Shown: piece by piece, positions 1 to 8,673 of the stretch
How the letters are laid out: each line of letters begins with the position of its first letter
Position numbering within the stretch: position 1 is the first letter of the stretch
Assembly: GCA_937890005.1 (NCBI GenBank)
Contig: CALBZA010000084.1
Location: 1 to 64,000, forward strand
Origin: an uncultured Verrucomicrobia subdivision 3 bacterium
GTDB lineage: Bacteria > Verrucomicrobiota > Verrucomicrobiia > Limisphaerales > DASXHY01
DNA length: 64,000 nt
Direction of reading: 5' to 3'
Made by a program: the position numbers and the translations under genes
Notes under the pieces: model-generated
Seen by the model: only the letters and a program-made list of their open reading frames with translations
The model's database searches: none
What the model was told of the DNA's origin: nothing

Positions 1-4
1 CATC

Positions 5-84
5 GGCTCAACCGCGGTTCTCGATTCAAAACCGGCCATTCCGCCCCTCGGCTCCGCCGCTGATTCCATTTCAAAACCGGCCAT
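5..84. repeat. Imperfect tandem repeat at the left edge
   Basis: A stretch of about 35 nt beginning GGCTC and ending TTCAAAACCGGCCAT occurs at about 5-39 and again at 50-84, with a period of exactly 45 nt. The last 15 nt of the two copies are identical. On the minus strand the period is 15 codons, so an open frame passes through both copies without a stop. The window edge cuts whatever lies beyond. Confidence 0.55.
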
Positions 85-117
85 GCTGCCCATCGAGTCC
101 CAACCCGACCGCAAGAG

Positions 118-365
118 TCAATGCGAGCCGTTTGCAGACGTCATCCAGCAGGCGTGGACAGCGGTTTGTGTGGTGTTGAAGTCGATCCGATACGCTTCGA
201 GCGAACGATCAATGGATGGGTTTCAAGGAAGTCCAGTTGCGTCACGTTGGAGGGCAATTGCAGGAGCCGTTTCAAATCAGCCAAACGGAACGTGCCGTGG
301 TGCGTGGCCGTCCTGGCCGCCTTCTCCAGTGCGTCAGCCGGATACTGTTCAGCCGGCGGGAGCAA
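118..365 (-). pseudogene. Degenerate protein remnant, possibly the C-terminal end of a transposase
   Basis: On the minus strand this stretch reads as convincing protein (YPADALEKAARTATHHGTF, then RLADLKRLL, then QLDFLETHPLI) before losing sense. If one base is restored after the ATC of HPLI, the reading continues as HPLI-R-SLEAYRIDF and runs to a stop at 118. This suggests a one-base frameshift in a decayed gene. The style recalls the C-terminal tail of IS21-type IstA transposases, but that is recollection of the family and was not tested. No start codon with a ribosome-binding site and no inverted-repeat ends were found. The rest of 366-562 shows nothing convincing apart from the ribosome-binding site of the next gene. 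Confidence 0.35.
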
Positions 366-562
366 GCTTGCAAGATCCGATTCAGATTTTGAGACGAATG
401 GTAAAAAAGGCTCTGTAGCAGAATTTTTGGGTCGGGTTCTGTGTGACGGTGTCGAGATGCTCCTCTGATGGAGAGCATTTCAAATTCATTTGACGCGTAG
501 TTTTGCCGTCGCCACATTCTTCGTCACTTAAAAATAACCAGCAAAGGAAAGGTTTAGGTAAA

Positions 563-1285
563 TTGGGCGCACAATGGAAACAAGCCGGGCGCGAAGCCAA
601 CGCGCAGAAGAAAGGCCAGATCACGGTCAAACTCGTCCGCGAAATCATGGTCGCGGCCAAGCTCGGAGGGCCTGACCCTGACCTGAATCCGCGCCTCGCC
701 GCCGCCGTTGAGAAAGCCAAAAAGGCGTCCGTCTATAAAGACACGATCGAGCGAGCCATCAAGAAAGGCGCGGGCATCGGCGATGAAAAGATCGAGTACG
801 AACTGGTCACCTACGAAGGTTTTGCGCCGCACAAGGTGCCGGTGATCGTCGAATGCCTCACTGACAATCGCAACCGCACCGCGCCCGAAATTCGCAATCT
901 CTTCAAGGCCGGCTCCCTGGGGCAGCCCGGCAGCGTCGGTTTTTTCTTCAATCACCTCGGCGTCGTTGAAGCCACGCACACCGATCCGAATCGCGACGCT
1001 GAGGCGGACGCCATCGAAGCTGGCGCCCAGGAAGTGGAAGCTCTCGAAGCGGAAGAAACGCCAGCCGGACAGAAGGGCGCCCGATTTCTGACGGAGATCA
1101 AGGATCTCGACGCGGTTTCGAAGGCGCTGAAGTCTGCAGGCTGGAATGTTATTGCCGCCGAAATCCGCTACGTCGCCAAAAACTTCAGCGAAGTGAGCGA
1201 GTCGGCCCGAAAGGAAGTCGCCGATTTCCTGAACGCACTGGACGATCACGACGACGTTCATCGCGTTTACGCTGCGCTCAAGTAG
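563..1285 (+). CDS. YebC/PmpR-family (TACO1-like) protein
   Basis: The product is a 240-residue protein of the YebC/PmpR family, which covers DNA-binding regulators and translation-linked TACO1 homologues. The N-terminal helical part contains VKLVREIMVAAKLGGPDPD and KDTIERAIKKGAG, followed by the conserved YEGFAPHKVPVIVECLTDNRNRTAPEIRNLF block and the PGSVGFFF segment. The C-terminus ends in the usual ALDDHDDVHRVYAALK. The ATG-less frame stays open upstream to a TTG at 503, but the family begins with MGAQWK. The TTG at 563 gives MGAQWKQAGREANAQ and has AAAGGAAAGG about a dozen bases upstream, so it is preferred. The sequence is closer to the YeeN/MGAQWK subgroup than to MAGHSKW-type YebC. The 3' end overlaps the convergent neighbour by 8 nt. 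Confidence 0.9.
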   Translation: MGAQWKQAGREANAQKKGQITVKLVREIMVAAKLGGPDPDLNPRLAAAVEKAKKASVYKDTIERAIKKGAGIGDEKIEYELVTYEGFAPHKVPVIVECLTDNRNRTAPEIRNLFKAGSLGQPGSVGFFFNHLGVVEATHTDPNRDAEADAIEAGAQEVEALEAEETPAGQKGARFLTEIKDLDAVSKALKSAGWNVIAAEIRYVAKNFSEVSESARKEVADFLNALDDHDDVHRVYAALK

Positions 1286-1613
1286 GCTTTGCGTCGTGTT
1301 GAGGCTGCCGCCGGATCTCTGGATCGTGTCCGTTCTGTGAGGTGATCTTCTCCTCCTGTTTCTCCTCCTGTTTTTCCTCCTGCTTGCGTTTCCAGCGCAA
1401 ATAGCCGTGGCAGTTGAATCCAATAAAGCAAAGATTCGCGAGGACACCCGCGATGCTGCCCGTCAGAACGCCGAACGTGACCCAGCCCAATCCGCCGACG
1501 ACTCCAAAGGCAAACCCCGTTCGTTTCCCTTTGGCCAGGTAATAGGTTGAAATCAGCCCGAAGATCATGCCGACCCAATCGGCTCCCTTGAATTTCATCA
1601 ACTGCTCGATCAC
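1278..1613 (-). CDS. Small membrane protein, PnuC-like topology
   Basis: The product is a 111-residue hydrophobic protein with about three membrane segments: WVGMIFGLISTYYLA, FAFGVVGGLGWVTFGVLTG and IAGVLANLCFIGFNCHGYL. A charged tail of three KQEE units and a basic end follow. The arrangement and the closing GYLRWKRK resemble short PnuC-like transporters (nicotinamide riboside family), but it is too short and diverged for a firm call. The start shown is GTG; an in-frame ATG at 1598 would remove five residues and neither has a strong ribosome-binding site. It converges on the YebC-family gene and overlaps its stop. Confidence 0.6.
   Translation of the reverse strand: MIEQLMKFKGADWVGMIFGLISTYYLAKGKRTGFAFGVVGGLGWVTFGVLTGSIAGVLANLCFIGFNCHGYLRWKRKQEEKQEEKQEEKITSQNGHDPEIRRQPQHDAKPT
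1347..1382 (-). repeat. Three 12-nt tandem units encoding KQEE
   Basis: Three near-identical 12-nt units (pattern CTTCTCCTCCTG on the plus strand) lie end to end at 1347-1358, 1359-1370 and 1371-1382. They encode the KQEEKQEEKQEE segment in the cytoplasmic tail of the small membrane protein. In-frame expansion or contraction by slippage would change tail length by four residues per unit. Confidence 0.8.
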
Positions 1614-1779
1614 GTCGAAAACTAACCGCTCAACCGCAGACGCGAACGATGGGTGTTTTGCCTAGAGCAGATTAGAAAACTGTAGTGGCCGAGGTAAGGA
1701 GGCGGACCCTTTTCTTGATTCCGGCTCGTTTCCTCGGCGGCTGCGAAACCGCTTGAGCTGAACGCTTCGGCAGCTTCAA

Positions 1780-2163
1780 TCACACTTCGATCTTGATCGA
1801 AATCCGGGTGCCCTTGGCCTCTTTCAGGATCTTTTCCACATTCCCCACCGAATCCGTTCTGGTGATCTCCTTTGTTTTTCCGCCAAACATGACCGCGATC
1901 TGTCCCGACTTCTTTTGGGTAAGAAATTCCACGATCTGTTTTGCGAGGTCGGTGATGCTGCCGATCACGGTCATCCAGACCGACCTTGTGTTCTGCTGAT
2001 AATTCCGAGGCAGACCCGTGATCGGATCAAAGTCAGGGCGGAAAAGCCGTTCATCCTCCAGCGTTCCCACGTGCGTTTCGGCGCGAAGTCCGTGAGAAGT
2101 CAGGAACGACTGAAACTCCTTGAGGGCGGCATATTCGCCATCGAACTCAAATTTCTCATCCAT
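1780..2163 (-). CDS. Hypothetical protein, possible effector-associated constant component-like fold
   Basis: The product is a 127-residue soluble protein starting MDEKFEFDGEYAALKEF, with no signal peptide. The second half alternates a helix (SITDLAKQIVEFLTQ) with strands (GQIAVMFGGKTKEITRTD, then TRISIKIEV). That helix-then-strand layout recalls the EACC1-type components associated with counter-conflict NTPase systems, but no diagnostic residue supports it and no STAND NTPase or protease gene is adjacent. The ATG at 2163 is taken as the start. The gene stands alone between the small membrane protein and a 236-nt spacer. Confidence 0.6.
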   Translation of the reverse strand: MDEKFEFDGEYAALKEFQSFLTSHGLRAETHVGTLEDERLFRPDFDPITGLPRNYQQNTRSVWMTVIGSITDLAKQIVEFLTQKKSGQIAVMFGGKTKEITRTDSVGNVEKILKEAKGTRISIKIEV

Positions 2164-2296
2164 ACCTCGAATCCTTTGAACTGAATTGCTGAGTGGAGTG
2201 CGTTTGGTTTCGTCCCACGATGTTCAATTGTGCTGCGAACTGAAAGCCATTTTAAGGACTATGGGACTATGGGACTTCGGATTGGTGAGATCCAAG

Positions 2297-2329
2297 AATC
2301 TGTGTTTCATCTGTGTTCTACCTGTGGCT
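2297..2329. repeat. Short word-like dispersed repeat (CTGTG/TTCATCTGTG type)
   Basis: The spacer before the FAD/Rieske gene contains AATCTGTGTTTCATCTGTG followed by a CTGTGGCT end. The same words recur at about 43699-43721 near the response-regulator gene. Just upstream (2258-2276) the word GGGACTAT is repeated in tandem. No gene or promoter with good boxes is visible in 2164-2399. Confidence 0.5.
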
Positions 2330-2399
2330 GCAAATGATTTTCAGTTTCGGTAATCACCCCGTTGTTTGATCATCGCCCAAAGGTAAGTTCCTTCGGGTT

Positions 2400-3914
2400 A
2401 TGAAGACTGAGTCTTACTGGCAGAGTTCTGCCCGGCTTCCAGAGTTTCCGTCGCTTGCCAATGATCTTAGCGTCGATGTTGTCGTGGTGGGGGCAGGGCT
2501 CACAGGCATCACTGCGGCGTATCTTCTGAAGCGCGAAGGAGCGACAGTGGCATTGATCGACCGGCAACGGTGCGCGCAGGCGGATACCGGACACACCACC
2601 GCGCATTTGACCTATGTGACCGACGAACGGCTGCACAAGCTGGTGAAATCGTTTGGTCGCGACGCGGCGCGGGCGTTCTGGGAAGCGGGTGCGGCTGCGA
2701 TCGATCAGATTCATGAGAACGTGCAGCGAACCGGCGGCGATGCGGAATTCAAGTGGGTGGACGGTTACCTGCACGAACGGTTCGGTGAAACGAATTCGGA
2801 AGATCGCCAGTCGCTGGAAGAAGAGGCGCAAATTGCCAGGGAACTTGGATTCGATGCTGAGTTCGTTCAATCGATCCCGAGCTTTGGACGCGCCGGAATC
2901 CGTTTTCGCAATCAGGCGAAGTTTCATCCGTTCAAATATCTTTCAGCACTTCTGCACTGCATTCCCGGCGATGGCAGCCATGTGTTCGAGAACACGGAAT
3001 TTTCCGAAGTGGAATCCGATCCGATGATTGTTCATGCCGGGCGATATAAAATTCGTTGTGAGTATCTGATCATTGCGACGCATGCGCCTCTGCTGGGCAA
3101 GGCCGGTCTGCTCAAGGGGACATTGTTTCAAAGCAAGCTCGCGCTCTACACCAGTTACGTGCTGGGCGCGCGACTTCCAAAAGGAGCCATTCCGGAAGCG
3201 CTCTTCTGGGACACGACGGAACCGTATTACTATCTTCGAGTCGATCGACATGAGGATCACGACTTCGCGATTTTCGGCGGTGAAGATTGCAAGACCGGGC
3301 AGGAGAAAAATCACGAGGAGGTCTTCGCGCGATTGCAGCGGAAGCTGAAGGAGATTCTTCCCGCAGCGGAACCACAGCAACGTTGGCTGGGACAGGTGGT
3401 CGAAACGGACGACGGTTTGCCATTCATTGGTGAGAACGAGAAACAGCAGTTCATCGCAACCGGGTTTTGTGGAAACGGTTTCACGCTCGGCACACTGGCG
3501 GCCGGAATGGCGCGCGATCGGTATCTGCAGAAGAAAAACCCGTGGTTCGACCTGTTCCGCGTCAATCGCAAGCAATATCACGGCGGCACCTGGCGCTACA
3601 TAACGGAGAATCTCGACTTTCCCTATTACATGCTCCGCGATCGGCTGGCTGCGGCAGAAGGTGATTCTACGGATGAGTTGAAGCTCGGCGAAGGAAAGAT
3701 TCTTCGGCTCAACGGCAAAAAGGTCGCGGCCTATCGCGGTACCGATGGAAAGCTGACGCTTCTCTCGCCGGTCTGCACGCATCTCGGTTGCATTGTCCGA
3801 TGGAACCCTGCCGATCAGACCTGGGATTGTCCGTGTCACGGATCGCGATTCAAACCAGAGGGTGAAGTTTTCTCGGGGCCGGCGGAAACGCCGTTGAAGC
3901 CCATCAAAGGCTGA
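2400..3914 (+). CDS. FAD-dependent oxidoreductase with C-terminal Rieske [2Fe-2S] domain
   Basis: The product is a 504-residue fusion. The N-terminus has an FAD-binding Rossmann signature VVVVGAGLTGITAAYLLK near residues 27-44. A D-amino-acid-oxidase-like body follows, with a C-terminal flavin-site block GLPFIGENEKQQFIATGFCG. The last 50 residues form a Rieske domain. Its cluster ligands can be read directly as Cys459 and His461 in CTHLGC and Cys477 and His480 in CPCHGS, with Cys464 and Cys479 placed for the disulfide. No signal peptide is visible, so it is probably cytoplasmic. The family is assigned as amine or amino-acid dehydrogenases passing electrons through the Rieske centre; the substrate is unknown. 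The gene is followed after 69 nt by the O-methyltransferase and may be cotranscribed with it. Confidence 0.88.
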   Translation: MKTESYWQSSARLPEFPSLANDLSVDVVVVGAGLTGITAAYLLKREGATVALIDRQRCAQADTGHTTAHLTYVTDERLHKLVKSFGRDAARAFWEAGAAAIDQIHENVQRTGGDAEFKWVDGYLHERFGETNSEDRQSLEEEAQIARELGFDAEFVQSIPSFGRAGIRFRNQAKFHPFKYLSALLHCIPGDGSHVFENTEFSEVESDPMIVHAGRYKIRCEYLIIATHAPLLGKAGLLKGTLFQSKLALYTSYVLGARLPKGAIPEALFWDTTEPYYYLRVDRHEDHDFAIFGGEDCKTGQEKNHEEVFARLQRKLKEILPAAEPQQRWLGQVVETDDGLPFIGENEKQQFIATGFCGNGFTLGTLAAGMARDRYLQKKNPWFDLFRVNRKQYHGGTWRYITENLDFPYYMLRDRLAAAEGDSTDELKLGEGKILRLNGKKVAAYRGTDGKLTLLSPVCTHLGCIVRWNPADQTWDCPCHGSRFKPEGEVFSGPAETPLKPIKG

Positions 3915-3983
3915 TCCTGATTCGGGCTGGGTCCAAAGTCGCATTGTTCGCTGAGCCTTGGGACGCAAGCATGGCGTATCACC

Positions 3984-5009
3984 ATGAATGCGCATCCTGA
4001 TCCAGGCCCAATTCTGCAAACGGCGTTTTCCTTCTGGTCATCGAAAGTCCTGCTGACGGCTGTTGAATTCGGATTGTTTACAACACTGGGCGAGCGGCGG
4101 CTGACGGGATCAGAACTCGGCGCAGAACTGCAGCTGCATCCAAGAGGCATCTATGATTTTCTGGATGCGCTCGTCGCGATGCAGTTTCTCGATCGCGACG
4201 GTGACGGTCCGAATGCCTGTTACTTCAATACGCCGAGCGGTCTGCTTTATCTCGACAGGAAAAGTCCTCGCTACATTGGCGGCATTCTCGAAATGCTGAA
4301 CGCGCGACTGTTCAAGTTCTGGCATGACCTGCCTGAAGCGTTGCGAACCGGAAAACCGCAAAACGAAACCAAGCACGGACAGAAGGGAATCTTCGAGGAG
4401 CTTTACGCGGAGCTTCCCAAACTCGAACAGTTCCTCGGTGCGATGACCGGCCTGTCGCGAATGAACTTCGAGATTTTCGCCGAGAAGTTCGATTTTTCAC
4501 GATTCAAGACGCTGTGCGATGTCGGCGGCGCAACGGGATTGCTGTCGGTGGAGGTGGCGAAACGTCATCCACAAATGCGCTGCACTTCATTCGACCTTCC
4601 ACCAGTGGAACCCATCGCCAGAAAAGCGATTGCTGCTGCACGTTTGAGCGATCGTGTTTCGACTACATCGGGGGATTTTTTCCGTGATCCGCTGCCCCGG
4701 GCGGATGTGATCACGATGGGCATGATCCTTCACGACTGGAATCTGGAAAAGAAGATGCACCTGATCCGTGCCGCTTACGACGCATTGCCGAAGGGTGGAG
4801 CGCTGGTGGCGATTGAGGCTTTGATCGACGACGCACGCCGCGAAAATGTTCAGGGCCTGCTCATGTCGCTGAACATGTTGATTGAATTTGGCGATGCGTT
4901 CGATTTCACGGGAGCGGATTTCCGGAAATGGTGTAGTGAAGTGGGATTCACCCGTTTCGAGGTGATGCCCCTGGCCGGACCTTCGAGTGCGGCGATTGCG
5001 TACAAATAA
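3984..5009 (+). CDS. SAM-dependent O-methyltransferase (family 2, acetylserotonin/CrtF type)
   Basis: The product is a 341-residue protein with the two-part layout of plant and bacterial O-methyltransferases. An N-terminal winged-helix dimerisation domain (VLLTAVEFGLFTTL, then RGIYDFLDALVAMQFL) is followed by a class I SAM-binding domain starting at TLCDVGGATGLLSVEVAK. It has the acidic CTSFDLP loop and the DVITMGMILHDWNLEKK segment, which supplies the usual catalytic His. The acceptor substrate cannot be told from sequence. It sits between the FAD/Rieske gene and a strong bidirectional hairpin. Confidence 0.85.
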   Translation: MNAHPDPGPILQTAFSFWSSKVLLTAVEFGLFTTLGERRLTGSELGAELQLHPRGIYDFLDALVAMQFLDRDGDGPNACYFNTPSGLLYLDRKSPRYIGGILEMLNARLFKFWHDLPEALRTGKPQNETKHGQKGIFEELYAELPKLEQFLGAMTGLSRMNFEIFAEKFDFSRFKTLCDVGGATGLLSVEVAKRHPQMRCTSFDLPPVEPIARKAIAAARLSDRVSTTSGDFFRDPLPRADVITMGMILHDWNLEKKMHLIRAAYDALPKGGALVAIEALIDDARRENVQGLLMSLNMLIEFGDAFDFTGADFRKWCSEVGFTRFEVMPLAGPSSAAIAYK

Positions 5010-5012
5010 AAA

Positions 5013-5037
5013 CGGAGCCTGGGTTCGCCAGGCTCCG
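5013..5037. terminator. Bidirectional intrinsic terminator hairpin
   Basis: A perfect 10-bp stem CGGAGCCTGG/CCAGGCTCCG (5013-5022 and 5028-5037) with a GTTCG loop lies between the convergent O-methyltransferase and secreted-protein genes. T-rich sequence follows on the minus strand (complement of the A-run at 5008-5012), and TTGTTTT lies downstream on the plus strand. Confidence 0.85.
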
Positions 5038-5055
5038 TGAATTGTTTTGCAGTTG

Positions 5056-6057
5056 TTACTTTTTCACTTCGGCGGCGACCTTGGCCACCTCGGCGTTGAA
5101 CAGTTTGGCTCCGCGCAGCACACCTGCTTCGTAAACTTCAGGATTGATCTTCAGGTTGTAGAAGCCGGATTTGCTGCTGATCTTGCCCACGCCGCTGAGA
5201 GCGGAGAGCGCCGCGCTGACGGCGTTGCCTGCATGATCGGTGGTGTCCTTGTCCGTGAGCTCACCGACGTTTTCCGCAATGTTGATGACCTGGTCCTTGG
5301 TGCGGACATCGCCCCAGCCACCTTTTTCTGTGAGGACAGAAGCCATCGCAAAGGACAGGTTCATTCCCGGCGCGACATTCACTTTGGCGGAGATGCGATT
5401 GAAACCGCTGCCTGTTTCGCCCCAGGCCTGGGGTGCGGCGATCGTGTAGGTCGGAATAATGATTGTTCCCTCGCCGAGCGTGCTTTTGCCGCGGCTGATG
5501 AACTGGTTGAAAATGCCTCCTGCCAGGCCGCTCTTGAAGTTCTGTTCATCGCTGGGTGTGGCGACAACGAAAACGACGTTTCCGCTCGGATCCTTTTCCA
5601 CCGGCATACCCCAGTCTTCGTGCTGCTTTTCGGTCTTGGCGTTTTTCATCGCGTCGGTGTCCTTCAGATCCTCGTAGGTTTTCACGTTGAACCCGGCTGC
5701 TCTCAGCTGGGCGACGAAATCTTCCTGAACCTTCGCGGCAATCTGCTGGGCGAATTTCTTGTCGAGTCCATCGACAGCGTACTGCGCCTTGGCTTTGACT
5801 GAATTGGCGCTTCCGCCGCCGAGGACGGACAGGGCGCCCCCTTGTTTCGCGACGAACACCTTTCCGGCGATCGGCAGTTTCACATAAACCGTCGGGACCA
5901 GAATGGTTGGGGATTCACCGAAGCTTTTCGGGCGGTTCTTGGAAATTTTGACTTCGAGCGGTGCGGATTCGTCGGCGGCAGAAGCCTGAAAACCGGAAAC
6001 CAGAACGAGCGCGAGAAGAGATGAGACGAGTGTTCGTGAGAACGAGAGTGGGTTCAT
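5056..6057 (-). CDS. Secreted or periplasmic protein of unknown function
   Basis: The product is a 333-residue protein with a classical Sec signal peptide (SRTLVSSLLALVLVSG, cleavage after ASA before ADES). The frame is open further upstream, but the ATG at 6057 is preceded by AAGAGGAG at good spacing and begins the signal peptide, so the longer reading is rejected. The mature part has a small-residue-rich block GGALSVLGGGSANSVKAKAQY, a stretch around EDFVAQLRAAGFNVKTYEDLKD, and an Ala-rich C-terminus. No family is recognised. It is divergent from the TolC-like gene, sharing a 147-nt spacer, so it could share regulation with, or be a client of, the export operon. That link is only positional. 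Confidence 0.75.
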   Translation of the reverse strand: MNPLSFSRTLVSSLLALVLVSGFQASAADESAPLEVKISKNRPKSFGESPTILVPTVYVKLPIAGKVFVAKQGGALSVLGGGSANSVKAKAQYAVDGLDKKFAQQIAAKVQEDFVAQLRAAGFNVKTYEDLKDTDAMKNAKTEKQHEDWGMPVEKDPSGNVVFVVATPSDEQNFKSGLAGGIFNQFISRGKSTLGEGTIIIPTYTIAAPQAWGETGSGFNRISAKVNVAPGMNLSFAMASVLTEKGGWGDVRTKDQVINIAENVGELTDKDTTDHAGNAVSAALSALSGVGKISSKSGFYNLKINPEVYEAGVLRGAKLFNAEVAKVAAEVKK

Positions 6058-6204
6058 GGGCTCCTCTTGTGCATGAATGAATGGGGTGGCGGCAAGGCCA
6101 AATTTGACGGATGCGGTTCCCAAGAAACCCGGATGAAGCGCTTTGTTGACCGACCGAACGAAAAGCATTGATCCGGTTTGAAACCGGATTATTCTCGCAA
6201 GCTG

Positions 6205-7902
6205 ATGATTTTTCCCGAGTCTGTTTGGCAACATACCCGCGGCCGCTGCTGGCTTCTCTCCTTGATCCTCTGTCTTTCCGTTTCTTCATCCGCCATCTGT
6301 TCTGCACAGGACGCGGAGGCTGCTGATTCTGCAAGCGGCGCATCGAAGTCCGACGTTTTTGAACTGAAACTGAGCGATTATCTCCAGCGGGTTCTCGAGA
6401 ACAACGAAGCGCTCCAGGCACAGATGCTCGGTGCGGAAGCGAGCCGGAGAAAGGCTCGGAGCGAGTATGGAATGTTCGAGCCGGAACTGGTGAACACGTT
6501 CACGCGCGAGATCAATCAACGTACGAACAATGTGGAAGAACGCGCCGCGCAGGGTGGCGCGGGCTACTTCAGCGAGCGGAACAACATTTACGATTCGGCA
6601 TTGGAATCATTGCTGCCGACCGGCGGCAAGATTCGGCTCGGCTACACGCTGAGCGATCTGCAGAACAACGTAAATCCGTTCGGCAGCATTCTGAGCACGA
6701 CCAACGAACTCTGGATTCGTCAGTATCAAACTTTCGTCGGCGCCACCGTGTCGCAACCTTTGCTCAAGAACGGCGGAAGGCGTGTGACGCTCGCTGCCAT
6801 CCGGATTGCGGCCATGGATTCGGAAATTGCGTTCCAGGAATATCGCCGCGAACTGATGCTGACGATCTCCCGCGCTGAATCAGCTTATTGGAATCTTTAC
6901 TTCGCCCAGGAACAGCTGCGGTTTTTTGAGGAATCGGTCACGGTTGCGCAAAGCATTCTCGACGATGCCGAAGCCAAGGTGAAAGCCGGCAGCGCGGCTG
7001 AGCTGGAGGTTCTCGAAGCGCAGTCGGGCCTGGCGCTCCGCAAGACGAAGCAGAACGAAGCGTTGCAGAATTATTACGCCGCAGTCGGAACGGTCTTCAC
7101 TTTCGCCGGCGCGCAGCCGACCGACATCAATCGAACGATTTGGGCCGTGGATGTTCCCATGCCTTCGCGCCTGCCGCTGATTTATACCAACAGTTTTCAA
7201 TCGGCATTCGGGCTGAATCCCGATTACCTGATCCAGCTCAAGAAGGTGGAGGCGCAGAAGCTGCGCGTGGATGTTGCGCGCAACCAGGTGTTGCCCGAGC
7301 TGAACGTGCGCGGCGCTTTCGGCTACAACGGTCTTGGGGCGACGCCCGGCGATTCGCTCGACATCGCGACTTCGCAGGAATTTCCGTCATGGTCGATCGG
7401 CGTCGAACTTCGCATTCCACTCGCCGGAAATATTCGCGGCCGGAACCAGCTCGCCGCAAGCAAGCTGACCCTTCAGGAGGCGATCGCGAATCTCAACAGC
7501 ATCGAAACGCAGCTCGCAAACATGCTGAACACCTCCATGCGCAAGGCGCGCAGCTGGCAGGACAGCATCCGGAGTTACGAGACCGTGGTTCGCTTCAATC
7601 AAGATCTGCTCAAAACGCAGCTCGCGAGGCTGGAGGTGGGGCGGATTGAACCGCGAAAGGTGCTCGAAGTGGAAGCCGATCTTTTCGATGCCCGACAGAA
7701 TCTCGCGGCGGCGCTTGTGGAATATCACCGGACGCTGCTGGAGCTGCAGCTTGCGGACGGAACGCTTCTACGGAATCGCAATCTCGATCTTACCCGCGAG
7801 CAACTTCAGCAGCGGACACTGGCGTTGTTGAAACGCGACGCGCTCCCCTCGGCGATTTACAAACCGCGCCCGCTGTTTCAGCCGGCGGACAGAACTTTCT
7901 GA
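6205..7902 (+). CDS. TolC-family outer-membrane channel protein
   Basis: The product is about 565 residues. A signal peptide (WLLSLILCLSVSSSAICSA) precedes two outer-membrane-efflux-protein repeats: long coiled helices such as SRAESAYWNLYFAQEQLRFF and LEVEADLFDARQNLAAALVE, and strands such as NVRGAFGYNGLG. This is the layout of TolC/OprM trimeric channels that carry substrate across the outer membrane. The frame opens at a TTG at 6178; the ATG at 6205 gives a normal signal peptide and is preferred, though neither has a good ribosome-binding site. It is the first gene of a five-gene operon, 2 nt before the periplasmic adaptor. Confidence 0.88.
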   Translation: MIFPESVWQHTRGRCWLLSLILCLSVSSSAICSAQDAEAADSASGASKSDVFELKLSDYLQRVLENNEALQAQMLGAEASRRKARSEYGMFEPELVNTFTREINQRTNNVEERAAQGGAGYFSERNNIYDSALESLLPTGGKIRLGYTLSDLQNNVNPFGSILSTTNELWIRQYQTFVGATVSQPLLKNGGRRVTLAAIRIAAMDSEIAFQEYRRELMLTISRAESAYWNLYFAQEQLRFFEESVTVAQSILDDAEAKVKAGSAAELEVLEAQSGLALRKTKQNEALQNYYAAVGTVFTFAGAQPTDINRTIWAVDVPMPSRLPLIYTNSFQSAFGLNPDYLIQLKKVEAQKLRVDVARNQVLPELNVRGAFGYNGLGATPGDSLDIATSQEFPSWSIGVELRIPLAGNIRGRNQLAASKLTLQEAIANLNSIETQLANMLNTSMRKARSWQDSIRSYETVVRFNQDLLKTQLARLEVGRIEPRKVLEVEADLFDARQNLAAALVEYHRTLLELQLADGTLLRNRNLDLTREQLQQRTLALLKRDALPSAIYKPRPLFQPADRTF

Positions 7903-7904
7903 AC

Positions 7905-8672
7905 ATGAAACCGATTTGTTTTCCTAGAACCTTCAGCACCGTTCCCAGACTGGCGGCTCGGGCATGGTTCGCTGTTGCCTTCGTCGTGGCGTCGCTAACG
8001 GCATCGGCCGCCGAGCCGGTGATGATTTATGGGATTACCGAACCGTACATGGATGTGACGCTCGGGGCTTCCGTGGCTGGAATCATTCGCAGTGAGCTGT
8101 TCAAGGAAGGGGAGGCTGTCAAGAAAGGCGAGGTGATCCTTGAGTTCGACAAACGATTGGAAGAGCTCGAGGTCGAACGGCGCAAGGCGGTGATGGAACA
8201 GAACCGTCGCGAACTCGATGCGACGCGTGCGCTCGTGCAAACCACGAAAGCGGTGAGCAAGGAGGAACTCGCGAAGAAGGAAGCGGAGTATAACGTCTCG
8301 GCCACGGAACACGGGATCGCGGTCGAACAGCTTTCGCAACGCCGGATCGTGGCGCCGTTTTCCGGAACGATCACCGACATTCTCCTTCGCCCCGGAGCGG
8401 CCTGCGCGCCGCATCAGCCCGTCGTGCGCCTTGTCGATACCAGCCGCTGTTATTTCATCGGCCAGGTGGAGGGAAAAGCGGCATCGAATCTGAAGCTGAA
8501 CCAGAACGTGAACATTTTCGTGGACGGCACGGAGAAACCGATTGCCGCGAAGATTTCGTATCTTTCACCCGTTGTTGATCCGGCCAGCGGGCTGGCGAAA
8601 GTGAAGGCGATTTTCGACAACACCGAACCTCAGATCCGGCCCGGCCTCACCGCCCGATTGATCGCGCAGTAG
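7905..8672 (+). CDS. Periplasmic adaptor (HlyD/RND membrane-fusion family)
   Basis: The product is 255 residues. A signal peptide (FAVAFVVASLTASAAE) precedes a compact adaptor. The lipoyl halves (GIIRSELFKEGEAVKKGEVILEFD and RIVAPFSGTITDILLRPGA) flank a coiled hairpin rich in Glu and Arg (residues about 85-145), and a beta-barrel part ends at PEIRPGLTARL-like sequence (QIRPGLTARLIAQ). Such proteins join an inner-membrane unit to a TolC channel. It is short for the family and lacks a membrane anchor other than the signal peptide. It is 1 nt from the next gene. Confidence 0.88.
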   Translation: MKPICFPRTFSTVPRLAARAWFAVAFVVASLTASAAEPVMIYGITEPYMDVTLGASVAGIIRSELFKEGEAVKKGEVILEFDKRLEELEVERRKAVMEQNRRELDATRALVQTTKAVSKEELAKKEAEYNVSATEHGIAVEQLSQRRIVAPFSGTITDILLRPGAACAPHQPVVRLVDTSRCYFIGQVEGKAASNLKLNQNVNIFVDGTEKPIAAKISYLSPVVDPASGLAKVKAIFDNTEPQIRPGLTARLIAQ

Positions 8673-8673
8673 T

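Noticed and set aside
1780..2163. Counter-conflict (EACC1-type) system
   Set aside because: The fold impression is weak and no NTPase, protease or TPR partner lies next to the gene.
5047..5802. 251-codon open frame on the plus strand
   Set aside because: Antisense to the secreted-protein gene, which has a signal peptide and a good ribosome-binding site.
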